Source of the DNA: Streptomyces sp. KMM 9044
GTDB taxonomy: Bacteria; Actinomycetota; Actinomycetes; Streptomycetales; Streptomycetaceae
Assembly: GCF_024701375.2 (NCBI RefSeq)
Contig: NZ_CP113910.1
Location: forward strand, 5,332,001 to 5,396,000
Direction of reading: 5' to 3'
DNA: 64,000 bases
Positions 55,393 through 63,665 of the stretch are shown in pieces; positions within the stretch are counted from its first letter, which is position 1, and each line of letters opens with the position of its first letter. The notes beneath the pieces were generated by a model. It made no database searches. It was given only the letters and a program-made list of their open reading frames with translations, and was not told the origin of the DNA. The translations under genes were made by a program, and so were the position numbers.

Positions 55393-56286
55393 ATCCCTCT
55401 CCCGTCGTACTGTCGTTCGCCTGCCCGATGGCCATTGTCCCACCGGTCAGGGACGAACACACGGGTCGTTCGGTTCGCCGTACGGACCGTGATGCTCCCG
55501 TCGCCGGTGCGGACGTCGGCCAGAGGGGAACTGGTGTCGTCGCGCGGCACCGGCACCTTCTCTGCGCCGTCACCGGTCCCGGTCGTCACCCGGTAGGTGG
55601 CCCGGGGCAGTTCGACGGTGACGGAACCGTCGCCGGTGCGGGACTCCACCAGGTCGGGGACGGTGCTCAGTTCCAGGCGGACCGAGCCGTCGCCGGTCCG
55701 GGCGCGCACCGTGCGGGAGGCGACCTCGGCCCGCACCGACCCGTCGACGGTCCGCACGTCCAGGGGACCGGTGGTTTCGGTGACGTGCACGGAGCCGTCC
55801 CCGGTACGGATGTCCCGCGCGTCACGGAAGCCCCGGGCGCGCACACTGCCGTCGCCCTCCTCGACCTTCACGGCGGCTTTGCGGGGGAGCTCGATACGGT
55901 GCTTGGCCGAGCAGCCGGCGACGATGCCGGAGCACTTGATCCGCGGCTTCAGCCGGTCGCCCTCCAGTGACCAGGCGGCCTCCGGGTCCGTGCCGAGGGC
56001 GACGGCGCCCTGGAACCACCGGGCGACCTCGATCCTCCCCGACGGGCTGCGGTCCGTGGCGACGGTCGGGCGCGGAGGCGTCGGAGTCGACGGTGAGGGT
56101 GCTGCCGGGCAGGCCGGAGGACCGGCGGTCGGGGCCGGTGTCGTCCGAGGCCGCCGCCCCGCAGGCCGTCAGCCCGCCGACGAGCACCACGGCGGCCCCG
56201 CCCAGGGCGACCGCACGCGACCGCACGCCACGGGAGGAGCCGGTGGGGGTGCGGGTCGTGCCGGTGGTGTCGGACGTGCGGGTCAT
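55389..56286 (-). pseudogene. DUF4097-like lipoprotein with one frameshift
   Basis: The N-terminus has a basic region, the hydrophobic VALGGAAVVLVGG and lipobox GLTACG. Near 56068 the frame shifts: SDASAP should continue RPTVATDRSPSGRIEVARWF. The following frame gives AWSLEGDRLKPRIKCSGIVA, HRIELPRKAAVKVEEGDGSV and a beta-helix with TGDGSV repeated about every 20 residues (GDGSVRARG, TGDGSVHV, VDGSVRAE, TGDGSVRLE, TGDGSVTVE, TGDGSITVR). One added base would restore an adhesin-like lipoprotein of about 299 residues. It is coupled to the coiled-coil gene. Confidence 0.75.
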
Positions 56287-56509
56287 GACGGTCTCCCCCG
56301 GGATGGACGGTCGCGCTTTCCGGCGCTCTTCGGCCGTGCGGAAACGGGCCCCGCCCGGGGATCCGGGCCGCTACCGGAACCGAGGTGGGGTTGTCCCCAG
56401 CACGGCCCCCGCACAGGCCCCCGGGAAGAACCCGGAGGCGACCCGGAAGGAATGCCGCCCGGACGGATCGCGGCAGGACCCGGGAGCCCGGATCGTTCCC
56501 CGGGCCATG

Positions 56510-56515
56510 TAGGGT
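56510..56515 (+). promoter_or_regulatory. -10-like TAGGGT upstream of tRNA-Val
   Basis: TAGGGT lies 33 nt before the tRNA 5' end. A GC hairpin (CCCGGGCG / CGCCCGGG) in the leader is probably removed during processing. Confidence 0.4.
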
Positions 56516-56548
56516 GTCGATTCGGCCCGGGCGCTGCGCCCGGGGCCC

Positions 56549-56620
<72 letters not shown>

Positions 56621-56628
56621 CCGGTACC

Positions 56629-56659
56629 AGGGTCCTTCGGAACTTCTCCGGAGGGCCCT
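56629..56659 (+). terminator. Terminator after tRNA-Val
   Basis: AGGGTCCTTCGGA / TCCGGAGGGCCCT forms a 13-bp stem with two G-T wobbles and a 5-nt loop, 8 nt beyond the tRNA. Confidence 0.7.
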
Positions 56660-56683
56660 GTGCCGTTCGCACCGGGAACGCCC

Positions 56684-57040
56684 CTAAGGGGACGGCTCCC
56701 TCCCGCCCGGCGGCGGTGTCCCGTGCGCGTGCTTCAGCCGGGAGCGGGCCTGGACGCGGTCGACGCCGGCCAGGTCCGCCCAGTACCGGTGGGTGCTGAC
56801 GAACACCACCAGCTCGTGCTCCCGGCGCCGGAGTTTCTCCACCTCGGCCTGCTCGTCGTCCGTCCAGCCGGGTGAGGCGGGGCGCTCCACCAGGCGCCAG
56901 CCGGTGTCGTCGCTGAACCCGTCGAGAGGTTCCACCGACCAGGGAAGCCGTCTCAACAGGGCCGACAGCTCTGCCTGGACCTGACGCAGCTCCTCCTGAC
57001 CGGCGAGGAGGTCACTTGGAAAGTCATAGGTCGCAGCCAC
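56684..57040 (-). CDS. Hypothetical actinobacterial protein
   Basis: A 118-residue soluble protein starting at GTG. It reads MAATYDFPSDLLAGQEELRQ, VQAELSALLRRLPWSVEPL, WTDDEQAEVEKLRRREHELV and VFVSTHRYWADLAGVDRVQA. The middle part is probably helical. I do not recognise a family. The tryptophan-rich central segment (LPWSVEPLDGFS, TGWRLVERP) suggests a conserved small fold. It lies alone between the tRNA and DUF2277. Confidence 0.7.
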   Translation of the reverse strand: MAATYDFPSDLLAGQEELRQVQAELSALLRRLPWSVEPLDGFSDDTGWRLVERPASPGWTDDEQAEVEKLRRREHELVVFVSTHRYWADLAGVDRVQARSRLKHAHGTPPPGGREPSP

Positions 57041-57178
57041 GCGCTAATGATACGCCTGTTCGATTTTGGGTGGCGAGTCAACCAGGGGGTCGCCTCGGCC
57101 GGTTCACCCGATCGGGCAAGTCCCGGAACGCGGTCGTCCGGCATGGCTTTCAGGGCCCCTCGGGGTGAGACTGGGGGC

Positions 57179-57421
57179 ATGTGCCGGAGTATCAAGACCC
57201 TGCGTCCGCCCGCGTTGTCCGAGGAGGCCACCGAGGACGAGATCAGGGCCGCGGCCCTGCAGTACGTGAGGAAGGTGTCCGGCTTCCGGGCGCCGGCCGC
57301 CCACAACCGTGAGGTCTTCGACCGGGCCGTGGACGCGGTCGTCGAGGCCACGGCCGACCTGCTGGACGGCCTGGAGGTGCGCGGCGCGAGCACCGGCGTG
57401 GTGGAGAGGCGGGACGGATAG
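57179..57421 (+). CDS. DUF2277 protein
   Basis: An 80-residue protein beginning MCRSIKTLRPPALSEEATED, close to the DUF2277 consensus start MCRNIKTL. It continues EIRAAALQYVRKVSGFRAP and NREVFDRAVDAVVEATADLL. It starts at ATG 57179, with GAGACT 7 nt upstream as a possible -10, so it may be leaderless. Function unknown; the family is widespread in actinobacteria. Confidence 0.85.
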   Translation: MCRSIKTLRPPALSEEATEDEIRAAALQYVRKVSGFRAPAAHNREVFDRAVDAVVEATADLLDGLEVRGASTGVVERRDG

Positions 57422-57485
57422 GCGGGGCAGGCGGGGCGGACGACGCGGCGGGCGGTGAGGAGGGCGGTGAGGGCCGCTGCCCGCG

Positions 57486-58112
57486 CTACGACGCCTTCGC
57501 CGGCTGGGCGACGACGCCCGCGCCGGGCATCGGCCGCCTGCGCATCAGGTAGGCCGCCCCCGCACCCGCCCCGAACAGCGCGGCGACCGACACCGCGGTG
57601 GCGAGCCAGGTCGCGCCCAGCCAGTGGGCGCCGAGGTAGCCGAGGGCCACGCTGTAGGCGGCCCAGGACAGCCCGGCCAGCGCCGACCAGGGGAGGAAGT
57701 CGCGGGCCCGGCGCCGGGCGGCTCCCGCGCCGAGCGAGACCAGCGAGCGGCCGGCCGGGGCGAAACGGGCGAGGACGACCAGACCTCCGCCGCCCCGGGC
57801 CAGCGCGCCGCCGAGACGTTCCTGCGCGCCGGTCAGCCGTCTGGACCGGGCGAGCGCCCGGTCCAGGCGGTCACCGCAGCGCCAGGCGAGACGGTAGGCG
57901 ACCAGGTCGCCCAGGACGGAGGCGGTGGCGGCGCACAGCGTCAGGATCAGGATGCCGGGCACGTCGGTCGCGGTGCCCGCGGCGGCGGCCGTGGCCGCGG
58001 CGATCACGAGGACCCCGCTCGGCAGCACCGGCAGGAACACGTCGAGCAGGACCGAGAGGGCCACCACCGCATAGACCCATGGGCTGCCGATCAGCGACCC
58101 GAAACTCTCCAC
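57486..58112 (-). CDS. DedA-like (VTT-domain) membrane protein
   Basis: A 208-residue membrane protein related to DedA, shorter than the copy at 52833. Segments: WVYAVVALSVLLDVFLPVLP with LPSGVLVIAAATAAAAG, ILILTLCAATASVLGDLVAY, LVVLARFAPAGRSLVSLGAG, and ALAGLSWAAYSVALGYLGAH. The R-F-A-P-x-x-R motif corresponds to the DedA R-x-I-P-x-x-R element. Basic tail at the end. Confidence 0.83.
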   Translation of the reverse strand: MESFGSLIGSPWVYAVVALSVLLDVFLPVLPSGVLVIAAATAAAAGTATDVPGILILTLCAATASVLGDLVAYRLAWRCGDRLDRALARSRRLTGAQERLGGALARGGGGLVVLARFAPAGRSLVSLGAGAARRRARDFLPWSALAGLSWAAYSVALGYLGAHWLGATWLATAVSVAALFGAGAGAAYLMRRRPMPGAGVVAQPAKAS

Positions 58113-58308
58113 CCGGACTCCCCGTTGCTCCTCCGTCGGCCAGACCGTGCCGCGGTGTCGCGGGGGGAGCGGCAGGAGAATGACTGTTGACAGTCACTGA
58201 GAGTACGCCGGGCAGATGACGGAAAGGTCACGAAGGGTTCGTGCGTGCGGCACCGGGAGTTCGCGTTCCCCTGCGGCCTCCGTTCGCGAACTCCCCCTCC
58301 GGCACCGG

Positions 58309-58350
58309 ACGGTGCTCTCCCCGGGGCGTGAGAACCGGGGAGAGCACCGT
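58309..58350. terminator. Terminator after the DoxX gene
   Basis: A perfect 16-bp stem, ACGGTGCTCTCCCCGG / CCGGGGAGAGCACCGT, with a 10-nt loop, downstream of doxX and upstream of the VTT gene on the minus strand. Confidence 0.8.
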
Positions 58351-58380
58351 GGGGGCGGGGGCGGGGGCGGGGGTGGGGGC
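58351..58380 (+). repeat. G-rich tandem repeat (GGGGGC units)
   Basis: Five runs of five G separated by single C or T. It lies between the doxX stop and the terminator. It is a strong quadruplex candidate on the plus strand. Confidence 0.8.
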
Positions 58381-58390
58381 CCGCGGAAGG

Positions 58391-58849
58391 TCAGGCCGTC
58401 ACCGGGGTCCGCTCGGCCGTGTGCTGCTCCACGGTCCGTGTCCGGGCGCGGCGGGTGAACAGGCGGTCCAGGCCGAAGGCGCCGGAGCCGGTGAACACCA
58501 GCAGGAGCATGGCCCAGCAGTACAGGGCCGCGCCCTCGCCGTTGTTCTGGATCGGCCACAGGGCCTCAGGCTGGTGCACCTTGAAGTAGGCGTAGGCCAT
58601 CGCGCCCGACGATATGAACGCGGCGGCACGGGTGCCCAGTCCGAGCAGGACGAGGCTGCCGCCGACGAGCTCGATCACCGCCGCGTACCAGGTGGGCCAG
58701 GCACCGGTCCCGGCGGTGCCGCCGCTGCCGTCCGTGCCGCCGAGCACGCCGAACAGGGCGACGGCGCCGTGGCAGGCGAAGAGCAGGCCGACGACGATGC
58801 GGAAGAGGCCGAGGGCGTACGGCTGGGCGCTGTTGAGACGTTCGGGCAT
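58391..58849 (-). CDS. DoxX-family membrane protein
   Basis: A 152-residue membrane protein with four helices: LGLFRIVVGLLFACHGAVAL, WYAAVIELVGGSLVLLGLGT, AAFISSGAMAYAYFKVH, and LYCWAMLLLVFTGSG. HGxxxLFG and the central AxIELVGG are DoxX marks. Members form thiol-redox complexes or carry small molecules. The upstream region 58922-58970 contains a TTGAACTTGCAAGC box, typical of MarR-regulated DoxX genes. Confidence 0.9.
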   Translation of the reverse strand: MPERLNSAQPYALGLFRIVVGLLFACHGAVALFGVLGGTDGSGGTAGTGAWPTWYAAVIELVGGSLVLLGLGTRAAAFISSGAMAYAYFKVHQPEALWPIQNNGEGAALYCWAMLLLVFTGSGAFGLDRLFTRRARTRTVEQHTAERTPVTA

Positions 58850-58941
58850 GTGGGGGGTCTCCTTCGGTAGGCCGTCCCGGAACGGGCCGGTCCGGGACGG
58901 GAGCCGAGCCGAGAACCCACGTTAGGTGCCCCCCCTTATGC

Positions 58942-58962
58942 TTGCAAGTTCAACATTTGGCC
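58942..58962 (-). promoter_or_regulatory. Candidate MarR-type operator/promoter upstream of doxX
   Basis: On the minus strand: TTGAACTTGCAAGCATAAG. TTGAAC resembles a -35 and CTTGCAAG is a perfect 8-bp palindrome. It lies in the only AT-rich patch of the 248-nt spacer between doxX and the PhoD-like gene. Confidence 0.45.
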
Positions 58963-59097
58963 ACGGGGTGCCGTGGAAAACGGAGGGCCGGCCGCCTGCT
59001 GCCGCACGTGAACGCTCCCCGCTCCCCGTCCTCGCGCTCAACGGGGTGACCGAATACACCCCCGGCGTCACAGCGGACTCACAGGTTCGACCTCGTG

Positions 59098-60843
59098 TCA
59101 CCTGCTGAGTTCGGTCTCCGTCACCGTTCCCAGCCGGACACCCGGCCCCGCTCCCGGCCGCACCGCCTCCGTCTCCGGCGCCGGGTCCTGCGCCGCGCGC
59201 GCGTGCTCCAGCCGCAGCACCGCCGAACGCCCGCGCATCGTCAGCGTCATGAGCTGGTTGCCGAACCAGGGCCCGCCCGTCTTGCGCCACTTGACGGGCG
59301 GCTGCCCCGCGCGCCCGTGCCTGGCAAAGACGCGGCCGACGCCCCGGGCGACGGCGCTCCAGCCGAAGCGGAACCCGAGCCGGATCGACAGGGGGATGGA
59401 GTTGTGCACGGGGGAGCAGGTCAGCTGCACCACCCGGGCATCCGGCCCGCGCCCCTGCCCGTTCCCGCCCCGGAGTCCCCGCTCCGGCCCGTCCGCGCCC
59501 CAGCTCGGCTCCGCCGCATACGCGTGATGGACGTCCCCGGAGAGCACGCACACGGTCGCCGGCGCGTCCGGCCCCGTACCGGCCTCGGCGATCAGCTCCG
59601 CCAGCTCCCCGAAGGACTCCGGGAACGCCGCCCAGTGCTCCAGATCAGCCGCCCGCCGCAGCCACTCCCCGAACCGGGCCCAGCGGGGCCCCTTGTCACC
59701 CCGGGCCAGCGCGGAACTCCACCCCTCGACATCGTGCACCAGATGCGGGAGCAGCCAGGGCAGGGACGTGCCGATGAGGAGGTGGTCGTACCCGCCGCGC
59801 CCGTCCAGCGCCTGTTCGCGCAGCCAGGCCACCTCGGCGGGGTCGAGCATCGCACGCTCGCCTTCCGTCAGGACCCGGGCCGCCCGCGTGTCCACCATCA
59901 GCAGCCGCACCCGGCCGAAGTCGCGCCGGTAACTCCAGCGCGCCGAGGCCGTGTCCGCCTCGGCGCCGGCGGCGAAGGCCCGCAACGCGTGCGTGCCGTC
60001 CGGCAGTTCCCGTACGGACGCGTACAGCGGGTCCGCGGCCAGTTCGCGCGGGGAGAGATTGCCGAGATGCTGGTACACCCAGTACGACATCAGGCCGCTG
60101 CGCACCCGCTCGCCCCACCACGGCGTGGCCCGCATGTCGGCGACCCACGAGGCGGAGGTGTTCCAGTCGTCGATCACGTCGTGGTCGTCGAAGACCATGC
60201 ACGTGGGAACCGTCGAGAGCAGCCAGCGCACCTGCGGGTCGAGCCAGGACTCGTAGTAGAGGTGGGTGTACTCCTCGTAGTCCGCCACCTGGTCGCCCGG
60301 CGCGTCGGCGAGGTCGCGGCGGGCGGCGAGATACGCGCGGGTGGCGTCGGAGGTCTCGTCGGCGTACACCTGGTCGCCCAGGAGGAGCAGCACGTCGGGC
60401 CGCTCGCCGTCCGGGTCGGCTGCGATGCGCGCGGCCAGGCCGTGCAGTGCGTCGGGGCCGACGGGATCGTGCTCGCCGGCCGGCGGGGACGCCCAGCGGC
60501 AGGAGCCGAAGGCGACCCGCACGCCGTCACCGGCTCCGGAGCCGGGAGTGGCGATGACGGAGGGCGGCAGCGACGCGAAGGCCCTGTCCTCGGCGTTCCC
60601 GGCCGGCGGCCACACCCGGGCCCGGTCGAGGAACACCTCGTACGGCGTCGTCGTGCCCGGGGTCAGGCCGGTCACCTCGACGAGCGCGTAGTGGTGCCCC
60701 GCGACCTGGAAGGTGCGGGCCGTCCCGCCGGATCCGTCCGCGCAGCGCACCTCGGCGGTGCCCGGCCGGTCGGTCTCGGCCCAGACGGTCGCGGACGAGC
60801 CGTCGATGTACCTCAGCAGTGGTCCGAGGCGCAGTCCGGTCAT
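59098..60843 (-). CDS. PhoD-like metallophosphatase
   Basis: A 581-residue enzyme without a visible signal peptide. The N-terminal fibronectin-like domain (residues 1-90: MTGLRLGPLLRYIDGSSATV) is followed by the PhoD-type core: VRVAFGSCRWASPP, LLLLGDQVYADETSD (metal ligands), CMVFDDHDVIDDWNTS (DDHE/D motif), LLMVDTRAARVL, and VCVLSGDVHHAYAAE with the late His ligands. Family members are Ca/Fe-dependent phosphodiesterases. Substrate unknown. Confidence 0.9.
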   Translation of the reverse strand: MTGLRLGPLLRYIDGSSATVWAETDRPGTAEVRCADGSGGTARTFQVAGHHYALVEVTGLTPGTTTPYEVFLDRARVWPPAGNAEDRAFASLPPSVIATPGSGAGDGVRVAFGSCRWASPPAGEHDPVGPDALHGLAARIAADPDGERPDVLLLLGDQVYADETSDATRAYLAARRDLADAPGDQVADYEEYTHLYYESWLDPQVRWLLSTVPTCMVFDDHDVIDDWNTSASWVADMRATPWWGERVRSGLMSYWVYQHLGNLSPRELAADPLYASVRELPDGTHALRAFAAGAEADTASARWSYRRDFGRVRLLMVDTRAARVLTEGERAMLDPAEVAWLREQALDGRGGYDHLLIGTSLPWLLPHLVHDVEGWSSALARGDKGPRWARFGEWLRRAADLEHWAAFPESFGELAELIAEAGTGPDAPATVCVLSGDVHHAYAAEPSWGADGPERGLRGGNGQGRGPDARVVQLTCSPVHNSIPLSIRLGFRFGWSAVARGVGRVFARHGRAGQPPVKWRKTGGPWFGNQLMTLTMRGRSAVLRLEHARAAQDPAPETEAVRPGAGPGVRLGTVTETELSR

Positions 60844-60942
60844 GGTGGTGATCCCTTCCCTCCGTCGCCCCGTACGGTACGGAACGGCGGAGGGGTCCGG
60901 GGGATCTCGGGCCGGTCGCGGCGTTCTGCGCGGTCGGCGGCC

Positions 60943-61587
60943 TCAGCAGCTCGCGAGGTAGCCCTGCAGGGCGGACTTCTCGGCCGAGTCGACCGACAGG
61001 CCGTAGTAGTACTTCACCTGCACCCAGGCGCGGACGTAGGTGCAGCGGTAGGCCGTCCGGGACGGCATCCACTCGGCGGGGTCCTTGTCGCCCTTGGACT
61101 GGTTGACGTTGTCGGTGACCGCGAGCAGTTGCGGGCGGGTCAGGTCGTTGGCGAAGGACTGGCGCCGCGACGTGGTCCAGGACCCGGCGCCGGAGTCCCA
61201 GGCCTCGGCGAGCGGGACGAGGTGGTCGATGTCGACGTCGGAGGCGGCTGACCAGGTGGCGCCGTCGAACGGGGAGTACCAGCTGCCGCTGGTGGAGGCG
61301 CAGGCGGAGTCGGTGACGACGTTCGTGCCGTCGCGCTTGAGGACCGTCTCGCGGGTGTTGCAGGTGCCGCTGATGGTGATCCAGTGGGGGAAGAGGTCGC
61401 GGTTGTAGCCGGTGCGGCTTTCCGTGGACACGGTGAGAGAGGCGAGGTAGGTGCGGGCGGTGGAGGCGCTGACCGGGGTGGGGAGGGCCGCGGAGGCGCT
61501 CGGGCCGTTGAGTGCTCCGGCGGAGGCGATGAGCCCGGTGAGCGCCGCGACTATGCCCAGACGTCGACGCGCGTAGAACTTCGGCAT
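60943..61587 (-). CDS. Secreted HNH nuclease (GmrSD/DUF1524 type)
   Basis: A 214-residue secreted protein. The signal peptide is MPKFYARRRLGIVAALTGLI with cleavage near ASA-ALP. The HNH-like core has DVDIDHLVPLAEAWDSGAG, SFANDLTRPQLLAVTDNVNQ, SKGDKDPAEWMPS and YRCTYVRAWVQVKYYYGL. Cysteines (CNTRE, DSACAST, YRCTY, LASC) probably form disulfides. It is a common extracellular nuclease in Streptomyces. Confidence 0.9.
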   Translation of the reverse strand: MPKFYARRRLGIVAALTGLIASAGALNGPSASAALPTPVSASTARTYLASLTVSTESRTGYNRDLFPHWITISGTCNTRETVLKRDGTNVVTDSACASTSGSWYSPFDGATWSAASDVDIDHLVPLAEAWDSGAGSWTTSRRQSFANDLTRPQLLAVTDNVNQSKGDKDPAEWMPSRTAYRCTYVRAWVQVKYYYGLSVDSAEKSALQGYLASC

Positions 61588-62089
61588 GCGAACTCCCTTG
61601 TGGCATGGGGCCGTTGAAGTGCGAGCAAGGGGAATGCTCGCCTCGCGGTATTACGGGGAGGAGTGGACCCGGTGAGAAGTTAATGACGTGTGCATGGCGT
61701 GTCTAGGCATGCTGCGGTGCCGATGTGGTGCGGATGCCGTGCGGGCGTGACGCTTCCGCGGGAGCCCCGCAGGGGCGGACGGGGCGCGGAGGAGGGTGCG
61801 GGTCCGCACGGAGACGCGCGTACGGGGACTCGGGCCGGGCTCGCGTACGATGGACGGCGCAGAGGGGGAGTAGCCCTTCGCCGGACCGTCGACATACTGC
61901 TCAGCCCGTCTGGGCCGGCGCCCGGAGGCAGGTCCCGTACAGGGGCCGGCCGGCGAGACCTTCGGCAAGCAGTGCACCGCTCGTGCCTCTCGGTACGGGC
62001 GTCATGTGTGCTGCCGTGCCGAGGCGTCCCGTGGACACGCAGGACACGCGCAGACTCTCGGCGGGGCAGCCCCGACCGATCGAGGGACC
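61588..62089. other. Long leader region of the TMEM165-type gene
   Basis: About 500 nt without a credible coding sequence. The nuclease promoter lies in the left part, a -10-like TACGAT at 61846-61851 in the centre, and the riboswitch and expression platform from 61860 to 62089. Open frames here are by-products of the structured RNA. Confidence 0.6.
61860..61968 (+). ncRNA. yybP-ykoY manganese riboswitch
   Basis: The conserved elements appear in order: AGAGGGGGAGTAGCC at 61861-61875 (consensus AAAGGGGAGUAGC), GTCGACATACTGCTCAGC at 61888-61906 (consensus GUCRUCAUUC-like), a variable arm (CCCGTCTGGGCCGGCGCCCG), and GGCGAGACCTTCGG at 61952-61965 (consensus GCGAGACCUU). The following gene belongs to the TMEM165/UPF0016 Mn/Ca transporter family, a known target of this riboswitch class. 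Mn binding would permit expression of the exporter. TACGAT at 61846 places the RNA start at about 61858. Confidence 0.85.
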
Positions 62090-62671
62090 TTGATCAACCC
62101 GACCGTGACGGCCGTCGTGTTCGGCGTCGTCCTCCTCGCCGAGCTGCCGGACAAGACCGCGCTCGCCGGCCTCGTCCTCGGCACCCGCTACCGGGCCTCC
62201 TACGTCTTCGCCGGCGTCGCCGCCGCCTTCGCCGTGCACGTCGTGCTCGCGGTGGCGGCCGGCAGCGTGCTCACCCTGCTCCCACAACAGCTCGTGCACG
62301 CGGTCACGGGCGTGCTTTTCCTGGGCGGCGCGGCGATGCTGCTGTTCAAGAAGGACGAGGGCGACGAGGAGATCCGCAAGCCGGAGAACCAGTCCTTCTG
62401 GAAGGTGTCCGGGGCGGGCTTCATGCTCATCCTGGTCGCCGAGTTCGGCGACCTCACCCAGATCATGACGGCCAACCTCGCCGCCCGTTACGGCGACCCG
62501 CTCTCGGTCGGTCTGGGCGCGGTGCTGGCGTTGTGGGCGGTGGCCGGGCTGGGCATCGTCGGCGGAAAGGCCCTGATGAAGCGGGTGCCGCTGAAGCTGA
62601 TCACCCGGATCGCGGCGCTGCTGATGCTGGGGCTCGGCGTGTGGAGCCTGTGGGAAGCGGTGACCGGCTGA
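62090..62671 (+). CDS. TMEM165/GDT1 (UPF0016)-family Mn2+ transporter
   Basis: A 193-residue membrane protein with six helices. The two family motifs are LLAELPDKTALAGLVLGTRY (E-x-P/G-D-K/R-T) near residue 13 and LVAEFGDLTQIMTANLAARY near residue 120. TTG at 62090 has GAGGGA 3 to 4 nt upstream; longer frames run into the riboswitch. The family exports Mn or Ca. Position behind the yybP-ykoY element supports Mn efflux. Confidence 0.93.
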   Translation: MINPTVTAVVFGVVLLAELPDKTALAGLVLGTRYRASYVFAGVAAAFAVHVVLAVAAGSVLTLLPQQLVHAVTGVLFLGGAAMLLFKKDEGDEEIRKPENQSFWKVSGAGFMLILVAEFGDLTQIMTANLAARYGDPLSVGLGAVLALWAVAGLGIVGGKALMKRVPLKLITRIAALLMLGLGVWSLWEAVTG

Positions 62672-62745
62672 GCGGGGCGAGCCGTGGCCGGCGGGTGGCG
62701 GACCGGGGGGGCGAACGGCGGGTCGGCCGCCCGGCCGGTTCCGTC

Positions 62746-62784
62746 GGTGGCGGTGGCGGTGGCTGTGGCTGTGGCTGTGGGGGT
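62746..62784 (+). repeat. Hexanucleotide tandem repeat (GGTGGC / TGTGGC)
   Basis: Three GGTGGC units, then three TGTGG(C/G) units, in the spacer between the transporter and the HAD gene. Confidence 0.85.
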
Positions 62785-62852
62785 GCGGGCGGCGGTGATG
62801 GCGCGGCCAACGATCCGTGAATGGTTGGCGGAGAAGCTGGCGGGAGACCGGG

Positions 62853-62878
62853 TTTGTTTTGTATCGTTAATAAACAAA
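62853..62878. promoter_or_regulatory. AT-rich inverted repeat upstream of the HAD phosphatase
   Basis: TTTGTTT-N12-AAACAAA, with the centre TGTATCGTTAAT containing a -10-like TATCGT. It is conspicuously AT-rich in a GC-rich genome and lies 73 nt before the start at 62951. A promoter overlapping a repressor site is likely. Confidence 0.6.
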
Positions 62879-62950
62879 GTGGCTCCCGCCCGTTTTCCCT
62901 GACCGGCGGGCGGGGCCGCCTTGTCCCCTTCCCGTGCTTTGGAGCTGCCG

Positions 62951-63634
62951 ATGACAGCCACCGCCGTACTCACCGCCCGTGCCCTCCTGCTGGACATGGA
63001 CGGCACCCTCGTCAACTCGGACGCCTCGGTCGAGCGCGTCTGGCGGCGCTGGGCCGAGCGGAACGGGCTCGACGGGAACGAGGTCATGAAGGTCGTGCAC
63101 GGGCGGCAGGGTTACGCCTCGATGGCCCTGCTGCTGCCGGACCGGCCCGTGGAGCAGAACTACGCCGACAACGCGCGCATGCTGGCCGAGGAGACCGCGG
63201 ACGCCGAGGGCGTCGTCGAGATACCGGGCGCCCGCGACTTCCTCGCCTCCCTCGACGGCGTGCCGCACGCCCTGGTGACCTCCGCCGACGTCGCCCTGTC
63301 CGCGGCACGGATGGCCGCCGCCGGACTGGAGCAGCCCCAGGTGCGGGTGACCGCCGAGTCGGTGGGCGCGAGCAAGCCCGACCCCGAGGGCTTCCTCAAG
63401 GGCGCGGCGGAACTGGGCATCGCCCCGGCCGACTGCGTGGTCCTCGAGGACTCCGGGGCGGGGATCGCCGCGGCGCGCGCGGCCGGCATGCGCGTCGTCG
63501 GCATCGGCCCGCGCGCCGGATTCCACACCCCGGACGTGGTCGCACGCGACCTGACCCGGGTACGGGTGGAGCGCGGCGCGGACGGGACGGTCCTGCTGCA
63601 CATCACGGAAACCGGACACACGGCGGGCCGGTAG
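62951..63634 (+). CDS. HAD-IA sugar-phosphatase-like hydrolase
   Basis: A 227-residue soluble phosphatase. Motif I is RALLLDMDGTLVNSDASV, motif II is ALVTSADVALSAARMA, motif III is ESVGASKPDPEGFLKGAA, motif IV is CVVLEDSGAGIAAARAAGM. The cap (residues 30-90) is the small helical type of sugar phosphatases such as 2-deoxyglucose-6-phosphatase. ATG at 62951 has GGAG at 7 nt. Expression is probably controlled by the inverted repeat at 62853. Confidence 0.92.
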   Translation: MTATAVLTARALLLDMDGTLVNSDASVERVWRRWAERNGLDGNEVMKVVHGRQGYASMALLLPDRPVEQNYADNARMLAEETADAEGVVEIPGARDFLASLDGVPHALVTSADVALSAARMAAAGLEQPQVRVTAESVGASKPDPEGFLKGAAELGIAPADCVVLEDSGAGIAAARAAGMRVVGIGPRAGFHTPDVVARDLTRVRVERGADGTVLLHITETGHTAGR

Positions 63635-63665
63635 GGCCGGCCCGCCCGAGGCCGGCCCCGTCGCC

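Noticed and set aside
61690..62820. Plus-strand frame across the riboswitch and transporter
   Set aside because: Overlaps the structured RNA and lies in a different frame from the real transporter gene.
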